Origin: Streptomyces sp. RKAG293
GTDB taxonomy: Bacteria > Actinomycetota > Actinomycetes > Streptomycetales > Streptomycetaceae
Assembly (NCBI RefSeq): GCF_023701745.1
Contig: NZ_JAJOZB010000001.1
Location: 6,929,001 to 6,993,000 of the forward strand
Reading direction: 5' to 3'
DNA: 64,000 nt
The notes beneath the pieces were generated by a model. It worked only from the letters and a program-made list of their open reading frames with translations, was not told where the DNA came from and made no database searches. A program made the translations under genes and the position numbers. Positions 55,238 through 63,322 of this stretch are shown here, one piece after another (the stretch's first letter is position 1; each line of letters opens with the position of its first letter).

Positions 55238-56616
55238 CCAGTCAGCAGGCTTCCCCGTCCACCCCGCCGTCTTCAGCGGCCGGTGACGCCCCGGGGGACA
55301 CGGCACGTCACTGTGCCGAATGCGGCACGCGGCCGACTCCGGGGCAGTCCTTCTGCGACGGCTGCGGCGCGGTACTGGGCTGGATCCCGGACCGTGAGGA
55401 ACGGGACGCCGCGAGTGCGGCAGACCGGCAGCGCGGCGCGGACACTCCGGGCGCCTCGGAGCCGGAGGAGGGGACGCCGCCCGACGCGGACACCGACGCG
55501 GACACCGACGCGAATACCGACGCGGACACCGGCGCCGACTCCGATACCGGCCCCGGTGCCGTCGCCAGGGGCACGGGTCCGGTGCGGGGACCCGTAGCGG
55601 TACGCGCAGGCACCGATGCGCCGGCGGTGGTGCCCGACGGGGACGACGGCCCGCCCACGATCCCGGCGGACCCCGTCGCGCCGGCCGCCTCCCCCGCGGC
55701 CGCGACCCCGGACCCGGACGCGAGCGCGCGGGCCAGGGCGCTGCTCGTTCCGGTCGCCGACCAGCGCGCCGCCGCCCCGGCACCGGACGTCGCGCCGGTC
55801 CTGCCCGGCGTGCCCGCCGCGGCCCGCCCCCGGGTCCAGGCCCCCAGCGCCGAGCCGGCCGACGAGACCGGCGCCCCGTGCCCCTGGTGCGAGGTCGGCA
55901 ACCGCCCCGACCGGCACTTCTGCCGGCGCTGCGGCATGTCCCTCGCGGAGCGTCCCGGCGTCCCGGCAGCCCGGCGTCCCTGGTGGCGCCGGATGTGGGA
56001 GTTCGGCAACCGTCCGGCGCCGTGGGCGGGCGAGCGCCCGAGGCTGCGCCGGGGCATCGGCCGCGTCTTCCCCTGGATCGCGTACGGCCTGGCGCTCGGG
56101 CTGGTGATCTACGCGGCGCTCAACGTGGGTACGGCGTGGAACGCGACGCGCGACCACTTCGCGAAGCGGGTCCAGGTCACCCCGGATTCCGCGGCGGCGT
56201 CCCATACCTTCGCCGGCCACCCGCCGAAGGCGCTCTTCGACAAGATCAACAACAGTTGGTGGGGCCCCGGCGTCTCGCAGTCCGCCGAGGGCGAGTGGGT
56301 CGAGGCGCGCTTCCGGGAACCCACCCGGCTGCTGAACATCCTCATCACGGCCGGGATCTCCACCAAGGCTTCCGACCTCACCGAGGCCGCCCTGCCGCAC
56401 GCTCTGGACGCGGTCGTCACCACGGCCGACGGGAAGCAGACCACCCGCCGCATCACCCTCGACCAGGTGAGCGGCCCACAGCAGCGGAAGTTCCGGGCGG
56501 ACAACGTCGTCAGCGTGCGGTTCGTCATCCGCTCGGCGTTCAACGCGGGCCCCGACAAGCAGGTTTCGATCGCCGAGATCGAGTTCTTCACCCGCGCCAC
56601 CAACAGCGGAACGTAG
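55234..56616 (+). CDS. Zinc-ribbon, single-pass membrane protein of the CIS operon
   Basis: This 460-residue protein starts at GTG 55234, coupled to the gpI-like gene. It has an N-terminal zinc ribbon (CAECG…FCDGCG, about 28-47), a long acidic/disordered linker with DTDA repeats and a second ribbon (CPWCEVG…CRRCG, about 215-235). A membrane segment follows near residues 285-303 (IAYGLALGLVIYAAL). The last 140 residues or so form an outer domain like glycan-binding/discoidin folds (WWGPGVSQSAEGEWVEARFRE, then LLNILITAGIS). It resembles by order and layout the CIS membrane-docking factor reported in S. coelicolor (CisA, from memory, unverified). It could tie cytoplasmic CIS particles to the membrane. 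Confidence 0.85.
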   Translation: MTSQQASPSTPPSSAAGDAPGDTARHCAECGTRPTPGQSFCDGCGAVLGWIPDREERDAASAADRQRGADTPGASEPEEGTPPDADTDADTDANTDADTGADSDTGPGAVARGTGPVRGPVAVRAGTDAPAVVPDGDDGPPTIPADPVAPAASPAAATPDPDASARARALLVPVADQRAAAPAPDVAPVLPGVPAAARPRVQAPSAEPADETGAPCPWCEVGNRPDRHFCRRCGMSLAERPGVPAARRPWWRRMWEFGNRPAPWAGERPRLRRGIGRVFPWIAYGLALGLVIYAALNVGTAWNATRDHFAKRVQVTPDSAAASHTFAGHPPKALFDKINNSWWGPGVSQSAEGEWVEARFREPTRLLNILITAGISTKASDLTEAALPHALDAVVTTADGKQTTRRITLDQVSGPQQRKFRADNVVSVRFVIRSAFNAGPDKQVSIAEIEFFTRATNSGT

Positions 56617-56621
56617 CGCCC

Positions 56622-57794
56622 TCAGACGACCAGGCCCCTGACGCGCAGCCAGGGGACGGGGGAGATGTCGGACCCGAAGGCGGGGCCGGTGCGCATCTCG
56701 AAGTGCAGATGCGGCCCGGTGGCGTTGCCGGTCGCGCCGGACCAGCCGATGAGCGTGCCGCCCTGGACGCTCTGGCCGACGACGGCCTTCACCTCGGAGA
56801 GGTGGGCGTACTGGCTGTACATACCGTCCTGGTGGCGGATGACGACCTGGTTGCCGTACTCGCCGTCGGCCCCGGCCGCGACGACCTCGCCGGGGCCGAC
56901 GGCCTTGACCGGCGTTCCGGTGGGCACCACGAAGTCGATGCCCGTGTGCACGCCGGTGGACCAGGCAGAGCCCCGCTGGTGGTACGGGGTGCCGACCGGC
57001 CCCTCGACGGGCAGGGTCCAGCCGCCGGACACGTCGCCGCCGACCGGGACGACCATCTGGGAGGAGGACCGTGTGACGGCCGCGACGTACGCATACGTCT
57101 CGCCGTCCACTCCACTGGCGCGCGGCACACCGCCGTACTCCTCCACCGCCTTCCACCCCAGGCGGTATCCGGCCAGGGCGAGTTCCAGCGTAGTGCCCCG
57201 GTAGCCGGGGTGCCGCTTCGCGGTCCGCAGGAGCGCGCACATCTTCCTGCCCTGCGACGGTATGGCGTCCGCCGGATCCAGGACGTCCTTGACGCCGTCG
57301 TGATCGCCGTCGATGCCCTCGGCCGCCCAGTCGGCGTCGGAGAACTGCGCTATGCCCCTGGTGAGGGGCCGTCGGGCCGTGGAGGGACTCGCCTTGGCCC
57401 GTTTCCCACCGGCCCTGCCGTCCGCCGCCCGTTGCTCGTCGGTCCGTGGGTCCGTCAGCGAGCCCTCGCCGTCGGCCGACCCGCTCGACTCGCCGGCCGC
57501 GACCGAACTGGCCCTGGGATTGAAGTTGCTCTCCTGCTTCAACTGGGCGGCCAGCACCGGCGCGGTGAGCAGCTTCTCGCCGCAGTGGGCCGCGGCATCG
57601 CGCAGGAGCTTCGCGTAGCCGAGGGGAACGCCCACGTCCCCCGCCTTCAGCTCGACGCCCGTCGGCGCGGGGGCGTCTCCGCCGGCTGCCTCGCTGTCGT
57701 CCGCGGTCCCTAGCAGCAACGTCCCGAGCCCGATCGATAACGGCGTCACCACGGCGCCGACGATGACCGGCACCATCCAACGAGCGATCCTCAC
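56622..57794 (-). CDS. Lytic transglycosylase-M23 peptidase fusion (cell wall hydrolase)
   Basis: This 390-residue protein starts at GTG 57794, with GGGAGAG upstream. An N-terminal membrane anchor (about 6-28) is followed by an SLT transglycosylase domain (about 50-230) whose catalytic Glu is in LKQESNFNP. The domain is interrupted by about 45 charged residues before GIAQFSDADWAAEG. An M23 domain (about 255-385) carries zinc ligands in HTGIDFVV and HLHFEM. Both glycan strands and peptide cross-links could be cut outside the membrane. Codon 19 (57740-57738) is TTA, suggesting bldA control. It faces the end of the CIS operon with a 5-bp gap. Confidence 0.92.
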   Translation of the reverse strand: MRIARWMVPVIVGAVVTPLSIGLGTLLLGTADDSEAAGGDAPAPTGVELKAGDVGVPLGYAKLLRDAAAHCGEKLLTAPVLAAQLKQESNFNPRASSVAAGESSGSADGEGSLTDPRTDEQRAADGRAGGKRAKASPSTARRPLTRGIAQFSDADWAAEGIDGDHDGVKDVLDPADAIPSQGRKMCALLRTAKRHPGYRGTTLELALAGYRLGWKAVEEYGGVPRASGVDGETYAYVAAVTRSSSQMVVPVGGDVSGGWTLPVEGPVGTPYHQRGSAWSTGVHTGIDFVVPTGTPVKAVGPGEVVAAGADGEYGNQVVIRHQDGMYSQYAHLSEVKAVVGQSVQGGTLIGWSGATGNATGPHLHFEMRTGPAFGSDISPVPWLRVRGLVV

Positions 57795-57928
57795 AGGCCC
57801 GACTCTCCCCACTCGACCGTCGCGGTGCGGCTCACTATGCCATCCGCCGGAGGCCGGCCCGCCGGCCGCCCGCGCCGCCGGCCGGGTCCCGGCGCGGGCC
57901 CTCCAGGGAGGTGTGGGAGCGTGAGCGG

Positions 57929-59200
57929 GTGAGCGAGATGACGGCCAAGACCCTGCAATACCGCGTTGACGGGCCAGAAGACGCACCGACCCTGATATTG
58001 GGCCCCGCCCTCGGCACCACCTGGCACATGTGGGACCGCCAGCTGCCCGACCTGACCCGCCAGTGGCGGGTCCTGCGCTACGACCTGCCCGGCCACGGGG
58101 GTGCGCCCGCCGACCCCGCGACCTCGGTCGCCGACCTGGCGGACCGGCTGCTCGCCACCCTCGACCTCCTCGGCATCGACCGGTTCGGCTACGCGGGCTG
58201 CTCCCTCGGCGCGGCCGTCGGCGTCCGGATCGCGCTGGCGCGCCCCGACCGGGTCGCGGCGCTGGCCCTCGTCTCCGCCGCCGCCCGGCACGGCACCGCC
58301 GACGCCTGGCGGCAGCGCGGTGTCATCGTGCGGGCCAACGGTCTCGGGCAGTTCTCCCACACCGTCCCCGAGCGCTGGTTCACCGACGGCTACCGGGCCG
58401 CCCAAGGCGCCATCGTCGAATGGGCCGTGCAGATGGTGCGCACCACCGACGCGGAGTGCTACATCGCCGCCTGCGAGGCGCTGGCTGCGCACGACGTACG
58501 CGACGAGCTGGGCCGGATCACCGTCCCGACCCTGGTGGTGGCCGGCGCGGACGACCCCGCGACGCCGCCCGCCGACGCCCGCGTCCTGGTCGCCGGGATC
58601 CCCGACGCCCGGCTCGCCGTGGTGCCCGCCGCCTCCCACCTCACCCCCGTGGAGCAGCCCGCGGCCGTCGGGGAGCTGCTGGTACGGCACTTCGGCGCCA
58701 CCTGGACCGAGTCCGCCGTCGCCTCCACCACCGCCGTGCTCCAGGCCCCGCCCGCCCCGCCGGCCGCGGAACAGCCCACCGCGGTGCCCGCGGGCCGCGT
58801 CGACCCGTACGACGAGGGTTCGCTGATCCGCAGGGAGGTCCTGGGCGACGCGCATGTCGACCGGGCCGCCGCGGGGGCGGACGCCTTCACCGGGGACTTC
58901 GAGGAGTTCATCACCCGCTACGCCTGGGGAGAGGTGTGGGCGCGCCCCGGCCTGGACCGGCGCACCCGCAGCATCATCACGCTGACGGCGCTGACCGCCC
59001 GCGGGCACCTCGACGAGCTCGCCTCCCACACCCGCGCGGCGCTGCGCAACGGCCTCACGCCCGCCGAGATCAAGGAGACGCTGCTGCACACGGGCGTCTA
59101 CTGCGGACTGCCGGCGGCGAACGCCGCCTTCGCGGTCGCGCAGCGCGTGATCCAGGAGGAGACGTCCGTCGGCGGCCCCGCCGGTGATCATCCGCGATGA
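57929..59200 (+). CDS. pcaL: 3-oxoadipate enol-lactonase / 4-carboxymuconolactone decarboxylase fusion (PcaL)
   Basis: This 423-residue protein starts at GTG 57929, with GGGAG about 9 nt upstream; ATG 57938 is the alternative. The N-terminal alpha/beta hydrolase (about 5-265) has nucleophile Ser92 in GYAGCSLG, Asp in GADDPATPP and His in AASHLTPVEQP. The C-terminal CMD domain (about 300-410) shows LASHTRAALRNGLTPAEIKE and TGVYCGLPAANAAF. It performs two successive steps of the protocatechuate branch of the beta-ketoadipate pathway. The fusion is typical of actinomycetes. Other pca genes are absent from the window. Confidence 0.95.
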   Translation: MSEMTAKTLQYRVDGPEDAPTLILGPALGTTWHMWDRQLPDLTRQWRVLRYDLPGHGGAPADPATSVADLADRLLATLDLLGIDRFGYAGCSLGAAVGVRIALARPDRVAALALVSAAARHGTADAWRQRGVIVRANGLGQFSHTVPERWFTDGYRAAQGAIVEWAVQMVRTTDAECYIAACEALAAHDVRDELGRITVPTLVVAGADDPATPPADARVLVAGIPDARLAVVPAASHLTPVEQPAAVGELLVRHFGATWTESAVASTTAVLQAPPAPPAAEQPTAVPAGRVDPYDEGSLIRREVLGDAHVDRAAAGADAFTGDFEEFITRYAWGEVWARPGLDRRTRSIITLTALTARGHLDELASHTRAALRNGLTPAEIKETLLHTGVYCGLPAANAAFAVAQRVIQEETSVGGPAGDHPR

Positions 59201-59277
59201 TGGTTCCCTGACGACCTGGTGACGACCCGGTGCACGTCGATATCGCTGATCACGTTCCGAGGAGCAGAGGAGCAACA

Positions 59278-59925
59278 GTGAAGCTGACCAAGAAGGGCCA
59301 CGCCTGCGTCAGGCTGGAGAAGGACGGGCAGGTGCTCGTCATCGATCCCGGCGCCTTCACGGAGGAGGACGCCGCGGTCGGCGCCGAGGCGATCCTCATC
59401 ACCCACGAGCACATCGACCACTTCAACGAGGACCGGCTGCGCCTCGCCCTGGACGCCAACCCGGCCGCCCAGGTCTGGACCCTCAAGAGCGTCGCCGACC
59501 AGGTGTCGGCGGCCTTCCCCGGCCGGGTGCACACCGTCGGCGAGGGCGACACCTTCACCGCGGCGGGCTTCGACATCGAGGTGCACGGCCAACTGCACGC
59601 CGTGATCCACCCGGACATCCCGCGGATCGCCAACCAGGGCTACGTGGTCGACGGCTCGGTCTTCCACCCCGGTGACGCCCTGACGGTCCCCGACCGTCCC
59701 GTCGACACCCTGCTGCTCCCGCTGCAGGCCCCCTGGAGCAAGCTCTCCGAGGTCGTCGACTACCTGCGCGAGGTGAAGCCGCAGCGCGCCTTCGACGTCC
59801 ACGACGGGCTGCTCAACGACATCGCGTTCATGATCTACGGCCGGATGCTCGGCCCCGACGGCCCCGGCATCGGCGGCGGCGAACACCGCCGGCTGGTCCC
59901 GGGCGAATCCGTCGAACTGGGCTGA
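59278..59925 (+). CDS. Metallo-beta-lactamase-fold hydrolase (UPF0173/UlaG-like)
   Basis: This 215-residue protein starts at GTG 59278, with AGAGGAG about 7 nt upstream. The metal site reads THEHIDHF (H43, H45, D47, H48), with further ligands in GYVVDGSVFHPGD and the final Asp/His in VHDGLLND. It resembles small single-domain MBL hydrolases of the L-ascorbate-6-phosphate lactonase/UPF0173 group. The substrate is unknown. It follows pcaL by 77 bp on the same strand and ends in a terminator. Confidence 0.9.
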   Translation: MKLTKKGHACVRLEKDGQVLVIDPGAFTEEDAAVGAEAILITHEHIDHFNEDRLRLALDANPAAQVWTLKSVADQVSAAFPGRVHTVGEGDTFTAAGFDIEVHGQLHAVIHPDIPRIANQGYVVDGSVFHPGDALTVPDRPVDTLLLPLQAPWSKLSEVVDYLREVKPQRAFDVHDGLLNDIAFMIYGRMLGPDGPGIGGGEHRRLVPGESVELG

Positions 59926-59936
59926 CGGCACGATCT

Positions 59937-59975
59937 GCGCGCACCGCCCCGGGGCAGCCCTGGGCGGGTGCGCGC
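59937..59975 (+). terminator. Hairpin after the MBL-fold gene
   Basis: GCGCGCACCGCCC (59937-59949) pairs with GGGCGGGTGCGCGC (59962-59975) with one bulged G and a 12-nt loop. It begins 11 bp after the stop. Confidence 0.8.
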
Positions 59976-60033
59976 GGGCACGTCCGGGGCGGGTCCGGGG
60001 CGGTTGTCGGTGCCGGGCGGTAGATTCGGATCC

Positions 60034-60813
60034 ATGCGCATCGCCACCTGGAACGTCAACTCGATCACCGCCCGTCTGCCGCGCCTGCTCGCCTGGCTGG
60101 AGAGCACCGGCACGGATGTGCTGTGCCTCCAGGAGACCAAGTGCTCGCTGGAGCAGTTCCCCTTCGACGAGCTGCGCGAGCTCGGCTACGAGGCGGCCGT
60201 CAACGCCACCGGCCGGTGGAACGGCGTGGCGCTGCTGTCGAAGGCCGGCCTGGAGGACGTCGTGACCGGGCTGCCCGGCGGCCCCGGGTACGAGGGTGTG
60301 GAGGAGCCCCGCGCGGTCTCCGCCACCTGCGGCGGGGTCCGGGTCTGGTCGGTGTACGTGCCCAACGGCCGCGAGGTCGCGCACGAGCACTTCGCCTACA
60401 AGCTGCAGTGGTTCGAGGCGCTGCGCGCCGCCGTCGCCGAGGACGCCGCAGGCCCGCGGCCCTTCGCGGTGCTGGGTGACTACAACGTCGCGCCCACCGA
60501 CGAGGACGTGTGGGACCTGTCCCAGTTCGAGGGCGCCACCCACGTCACCCCCGAGGAGCGCGCCGCCCTGGCGGCGCTGCGCGAGGCGGGTCTGACGGAC
60601 GTGGTGCCGCGTCCGCTCAAGTACGACCGCCCGTACACCTACTGGGACTACCGCCAGCTGGGCTTCCCGAAGAACCGGGGCATGCGCATCGACCTGGTCT
60701 ACGGCAACGAGGCCTTCGCCAAGGCGGTCACCGACTCGTACGTCGACCGCGAGGAGCGCAAGGGCAAGGGCGCCTCCGACCACGCCCCGGTCGTCGTCGA
60801 CCTCACCGTCTGA
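60034..60813 (+). CDS. xthA: Exodeoxyribonuclease III
   Basis: This 259-residue member of the ExoIII/AP-endonuclease family starts at ATG 60034. It shows RIATWNVNS (residues 2-10), the metal Glu in LQETKC (E34), GDYNVAPTDEDVWD near 150, RIDLVYGN and the terminal SDHAPVVVDL with its catalytic His. It cuts DNA at abasic sites and degrades 3' ends during base excision repair. It stands alone between a terminator and a repeat-rich gap. Longer upstream reading frames cross the terminator and are not used. Confidence 0.96.
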   Translation: MRIATWNVNSITARLPRLLAWLESTGTDVLCLQETKCSLEQFPFDELRELGYEAAVNATGRWNGVALLSKAGLEDVVTGLPGGPGYEGVEEPRAVSATCGGVRVWSVYVPNGREVAHEHFAYKLQWFEALRAAVAEDAAGPRPFAVLGDYNVAPTDEDVWDLSQFEGATHVTPEERAALAALREAGLTDVVPRPLKYDRPYTYWDYRQLGFPKNRGMRIDLVYGNEAFAKAVTDSYVDREERKGKGASDHAPVVVDLTV

Positions 60814-60819
60814 CCGCAC

Positions 60820-60905
60820 AACAGCCGGCACCGCACAGCAGCCGGCACCGCACAGCAGCCTGCACAGCACCCGGCACCTCACAGCACCGCACCGCACAGC
60901 ACCGC
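60820..60905. repeat. CA-rich imperfect tandem repeats after xthA
   Basis: Several copies of GCACCGCACAGCAGCC-like units (15-16 bp) follow xthA directly. They hold no gene. They may be a degraded duplication or a slippage tract. Confidence 0.6.
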
Positions 60906-60988
60906 ATTACGAGGCGTAGGGCCGGGCCCGGGACCGCATACAACCTGTCGTTCCCGCGCCCGCCCGCCGCCCCGTACGCTCGGCGCTC

Positions 60989-61351
60989 ATGAGCACCGTT
61001 GACCTGCCCTCCGCCAGCTTCGCCGTCCGCGTTCCCGACGCCGAGCTGGAGCCCGAGCCGCTCGATCCGGACCAGATCGTGTCGGGCACGCCCGAGGTCA
61101 CCGGCAAGGTGCTCTGGGAGTCGGCCGACGGGACCCGGCTGCGGGGGATTTGGCAGATCACCCCGGGCGTGGTGACCGACACCGAGGCCGACGAGATGTT
61201 CGTCGTGGTCAGCGGCCGGGCCACCGTCGAGGTGGCGGGCGGCGACACGCTCGAACTCGGCCCCGGCGTTGTCTGCGTCCTGCGCGAGGGGGACCGGACG
61301 ACCTGGACGGTGCACGAGACGCTGCGCAAGGCCTACGCGATCGGCTGCTGA
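60989..61351 (+). CDS. Cupin domain protein (DUF861/EutQ-like)
   Basis: This 120-residue single-cupin protein starts at ATG 60989. The beta-barrel pattern VLWESADGTRLRGIWQITPG, EADEMFVVVSGRATVEV and a final LRKAYAIGC matches the cupin_3 (DUF861) group. The usual metal His residues are mostly absent, so it may bind a small molecule rather than act as an enzyme. No functional link to its neighbours is apparent. Confidence 0.9.
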   Translation: MSTVDLPSASFAVRVPDAELEPEPLDPDQIVSGTPEVTGKVLWESADGTRLRGIWQITPGVVTDTEADEMFVVVSGRATVEVAGGDTLELGPGVVCVLREGDRTTWTVHETLRKAYAIGC

Positions 61352-61426
61352 CCCACCGCCCCGGAACACCCGCGGGGCAGGCGCGCCTGTAGAAGTCCGA
61401 CCGCCCCGGGTGCGACGCTGAGCCGT

Positions 61427-61864
61427 ATGGACATCCCCTTCCTGGACAAGTGGCGCAAGCGGAACGCGGTGGCGCACGGGGTCGCGGTCCGGGTCGGCGA
61501 CCCGGACGCGGCGGGCGTGGCCGAATTGCTGGCGGAGTGCGATCTGCTGCGCGCCCAGGCACAGGACGCCGGGGTCGAACTCGACGACTCGCCCGGCTCG
61601 TTGACGGCTCTCGACCAGTTGGTGCCGCAGTGGCGCGACGACCCCGAGGTGCTGCCCTGGCTCGGCAACGATGCCGGTCTGTACCTCGGCACCGTCATCG
61701 TCCGCACCGTGCCGGGCGCCGCCTGGCAGGTGTGGCCGAACGGCCTGCCGGTGGTCAAGCTGGAGTCGGGCCGCGAGGTCGACGTGGTCGCGATCGGCCA
61801 CGAATGGGCCGAGAGCGGCACGCCCGAGCTGTCCCAGACACTCGCCGAGGCGTCCGAGAACTGA
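61427..61864 (+). CDS. DUF6278 family protein
   Basis: This 145-residue soluble protein starts at ATG 61427 (MDIPFLDKWRKRNAVAHG). It resembles a small actinobacterial family (DUF6278), with a conserved LDQLVPQWRDD, the LPWLGNDAGLYLGTVIVR block and AAWQVWPNGLPVVKL. The NDAGLYLG/VWPNG pattern suggests a compact alpha/beta domain. The function is unknown. It lies 75 bp after the cupin gene on the same strand. Confidence 0.8.
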   Translation: MDIPFLDKWRKRNAVAHGVAVRVGDPDAAGVAELLAECDLLRAQAQDAGVELDDSPGSLTALDQLVPQWRDDPEVLPWLGNDAGLYLGTVIVRTVPGAAWQVWPNGLPVVKLESGREVDVVAIGHEWAESGTPELSQTLAEASEN

Positions 61865-62015
61865 CGGCCCGCCGTCACCCGAACTGATGGACCGCGCCAC
61901 CGGAATGCGACGGCAGGCAGGCGTGTCCGGCGCGCAATGACGCCTCCGCGCCCGGCCGTACGGTGCATGATGTCGGAAACGCACCAGTTGATCAGCTCGG
62001 TACCGGAGGCGCGAC

Positions 62016-62267
62016 GTGGACTCCCTGCAGCAGATGCCGAATATCGGAGCGGTCCTTGCCGACCGCTTGCGCCGCGGCGGCGTCGAGGACGCCGGCGAAC
62101 TGCGCCGGCTCGGCGCCGGCCGTGCCTTCGAGAAGATCCGCGAGGACCTTCCCGAGGACACCTGCACGCACACCCTGCTCGCCCTCGAAGGCGCGATCCG
62201 CGGCACCCGCTGGACCGCCATCCCGCAGACCGAACGCGACACCCTCGTCAACCGGGTCCTGGGCTGA
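62016..62267 (+). CDS. TfoX/Sxy C-terminal domain protein
   Basis: This 83-residue protein starts at GTG 62016, with GGAGG 6 nt upstream. It consists of the TfoX C-terminal domain alone (MPNIGAVLADRLRRGGVEDA, then LRRLGAGRAFEKIRED and LYALEGAIRG-type end). Helix-hairpin-helix-like residues (NIGAVLADRL) suggest nucleic acid or protein contact. In Streptomyces such stand-alone domains are common and of unknown role; no competence function should be assumed. Confidence 0.9.
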   Translation: MDSLQQMPNIGAVLADRLRRGGVEDAGELRRLGAGRAFEKIREDLPEDTCTHTLLALEGAIRGTRWTAIPQTERDTLVNRVLG

Positions 62268-62285
62268 CCCGGGGACGCACCCGAC

Positions 62286-62390
62286 CGGCCCGATCCCGCG
62301 CCGACCGACCCTGCGCCGACCGACCCCGCGCCGACCGACCCTGCGCCGACCGATCCCGCGCCGACCGACCCCGCGCCGGCCGGCCCGGCA
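62286..62390. repeat. 15-bp tandem repeats (CGCGCCGACCGACCC)
   Basis: About seven units with one or two changes each follow the TfoX-domain gene. They have no spacers and no CRISPR-like structure. They lie upstream of the next terminator hairpin. Confidence 0.85.
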
Positions 62391-62414
62391 CACACCGCAC
62401 CCGCGCCGACCGGA

Positions 62415-62437
62415 CCCGCGCCGCTCAGCGGCGCGGG
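62415..62437 (+). terminator. Hairpin after the 15-bp repeats
   Basis: This is a perfect 10-bp stem CCCGCGCCGC / GCGGCGCGGG with loop TCA. It is placed between the TfoX-domain gene and the glutamate ABC operon. The remaining stretch to 62569 is A/T-richer and should hold the ABC promoter, though no clear -10/-35 was found. Confidence 0.75.
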
Positions 62438-62569
62438 CCGTCGGCGACCGCGCGCGCCGCAAATCGGGTTATTGGCGGCGGTCTGCGTGTCGGCGCGATA
62501 TGCGGATTTGAAGGGATAGGTTGCCCATTCGTTGACTGTCCGACGGGGTGAGAGTGAGCTGGGCTGCGC

Positions 62570-63307
62570 ATGGATCCACTGATCGTGCTGAGCGGTGTCA
62601 ACAAGCACTTCGGACAGTTGCATGTGCTGCGGGACATCGACCTGACCATCGGCCGCGGCGAGGTCGTGGTCGTCATCGGTCCTTCGGGTTCCGGCAAGTC
62701 CACGCTGTGCCGGGCGATCAACCGACTGGAGCCGGTCGAGTCGGGCACCATCACCATCGACGGGCAGCCGCTGCCCTCCGAGGGCAAGGAACTGGCGAAG
62801 CTGCGCGCGGACGTCGGCATGGTGTTCCAGTCCTTCAACCTCTTCGCGCACAAGACGGTGCTGCAGAACGTGGCGCTGGCGCCGGTCAAGGTGCGCGGCC
62901 ACAGCCGCGCCGAGGCCGACCGACGGGCCAGGGAACTGCTCGACCGGGTGGGCCTGCTGGCGCACGCCGACAAGTACCCCGCCCAGATGTCCGGCGGCCA
63001 GCAGCAGCGGGTGGCGATCGCCCGCGCGCTGGCGATGGACCCCAAGGCGCTGCTCTTCGACGAGCCGACCTCCGCGCTCGACCCGGAGATGATCAACGAG
63101 GTGCTGGAGGTCATGCAGCAGCTCGCCCGGGACGGCATGACGATGGTCGTCGTCACCCATGAGATGGGCTTCGCCCGCTCCGCCGCCAACCGGGTCGTGT
63201 TCATGGCCGACGGCCTGATCGTCGAGGACCGGGTCCCGGAGGAGTTCTTCACCGCGCCGCGCAGTGAGCGCGCCAAGGACTTCCTGTCCAAGATCCTCCA
63301 CCACTGA
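62570..63307 (+). CDS. gluA: Glutamate-type amino acid ABC transporter ATP-binding protein
   Basis: This 245-residue polar amino acid ABC ATPase starts at ATG 62570. Walker A is GPSGSGKST (about 37-45), the Q-loop VGMVFQSFNLF, the signature MSGGQQQRVAIARAL (about 140-155), Walker B ALLFDEPTSALDPE and the switch His in VVTHEMGFA. It drives import with the binding protein encoded 16 bp downstream. The order ATPase then binding protein is that of actinobacterial gluABCD. The permeases should lie beyond the window. Confidence 0.94.
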   Translation: MDPLIVLSGVNKHFGQLHVLRDIDLTIGRGEVVVVIGPSGSGKSTLCRAINRLEPVESGTITIDGQPLPSEGKELAKLRADVGMVFQSFNLFAHKTVLQNVALAPVKVRGHSRAEADRRARELLDRVGLLAHADKYPAQMSGGQQQRVAIARALAMDPKALLFDEPTSALDPEMINEVLEVMQQLARDGMTMVVVTHEMGFARSAANRVVFMADGLIVEDRVPEEFFTAPRSERAKDFLSKILHH

Positions 63308-63322
63308 CGACCCGGGACCGCC

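Noticed and set aside
62286..62390. CRISPR array
   Set aside because: Units are 15 bp, directly adjacent and without unique spacers, and there are no cas genes nearby.
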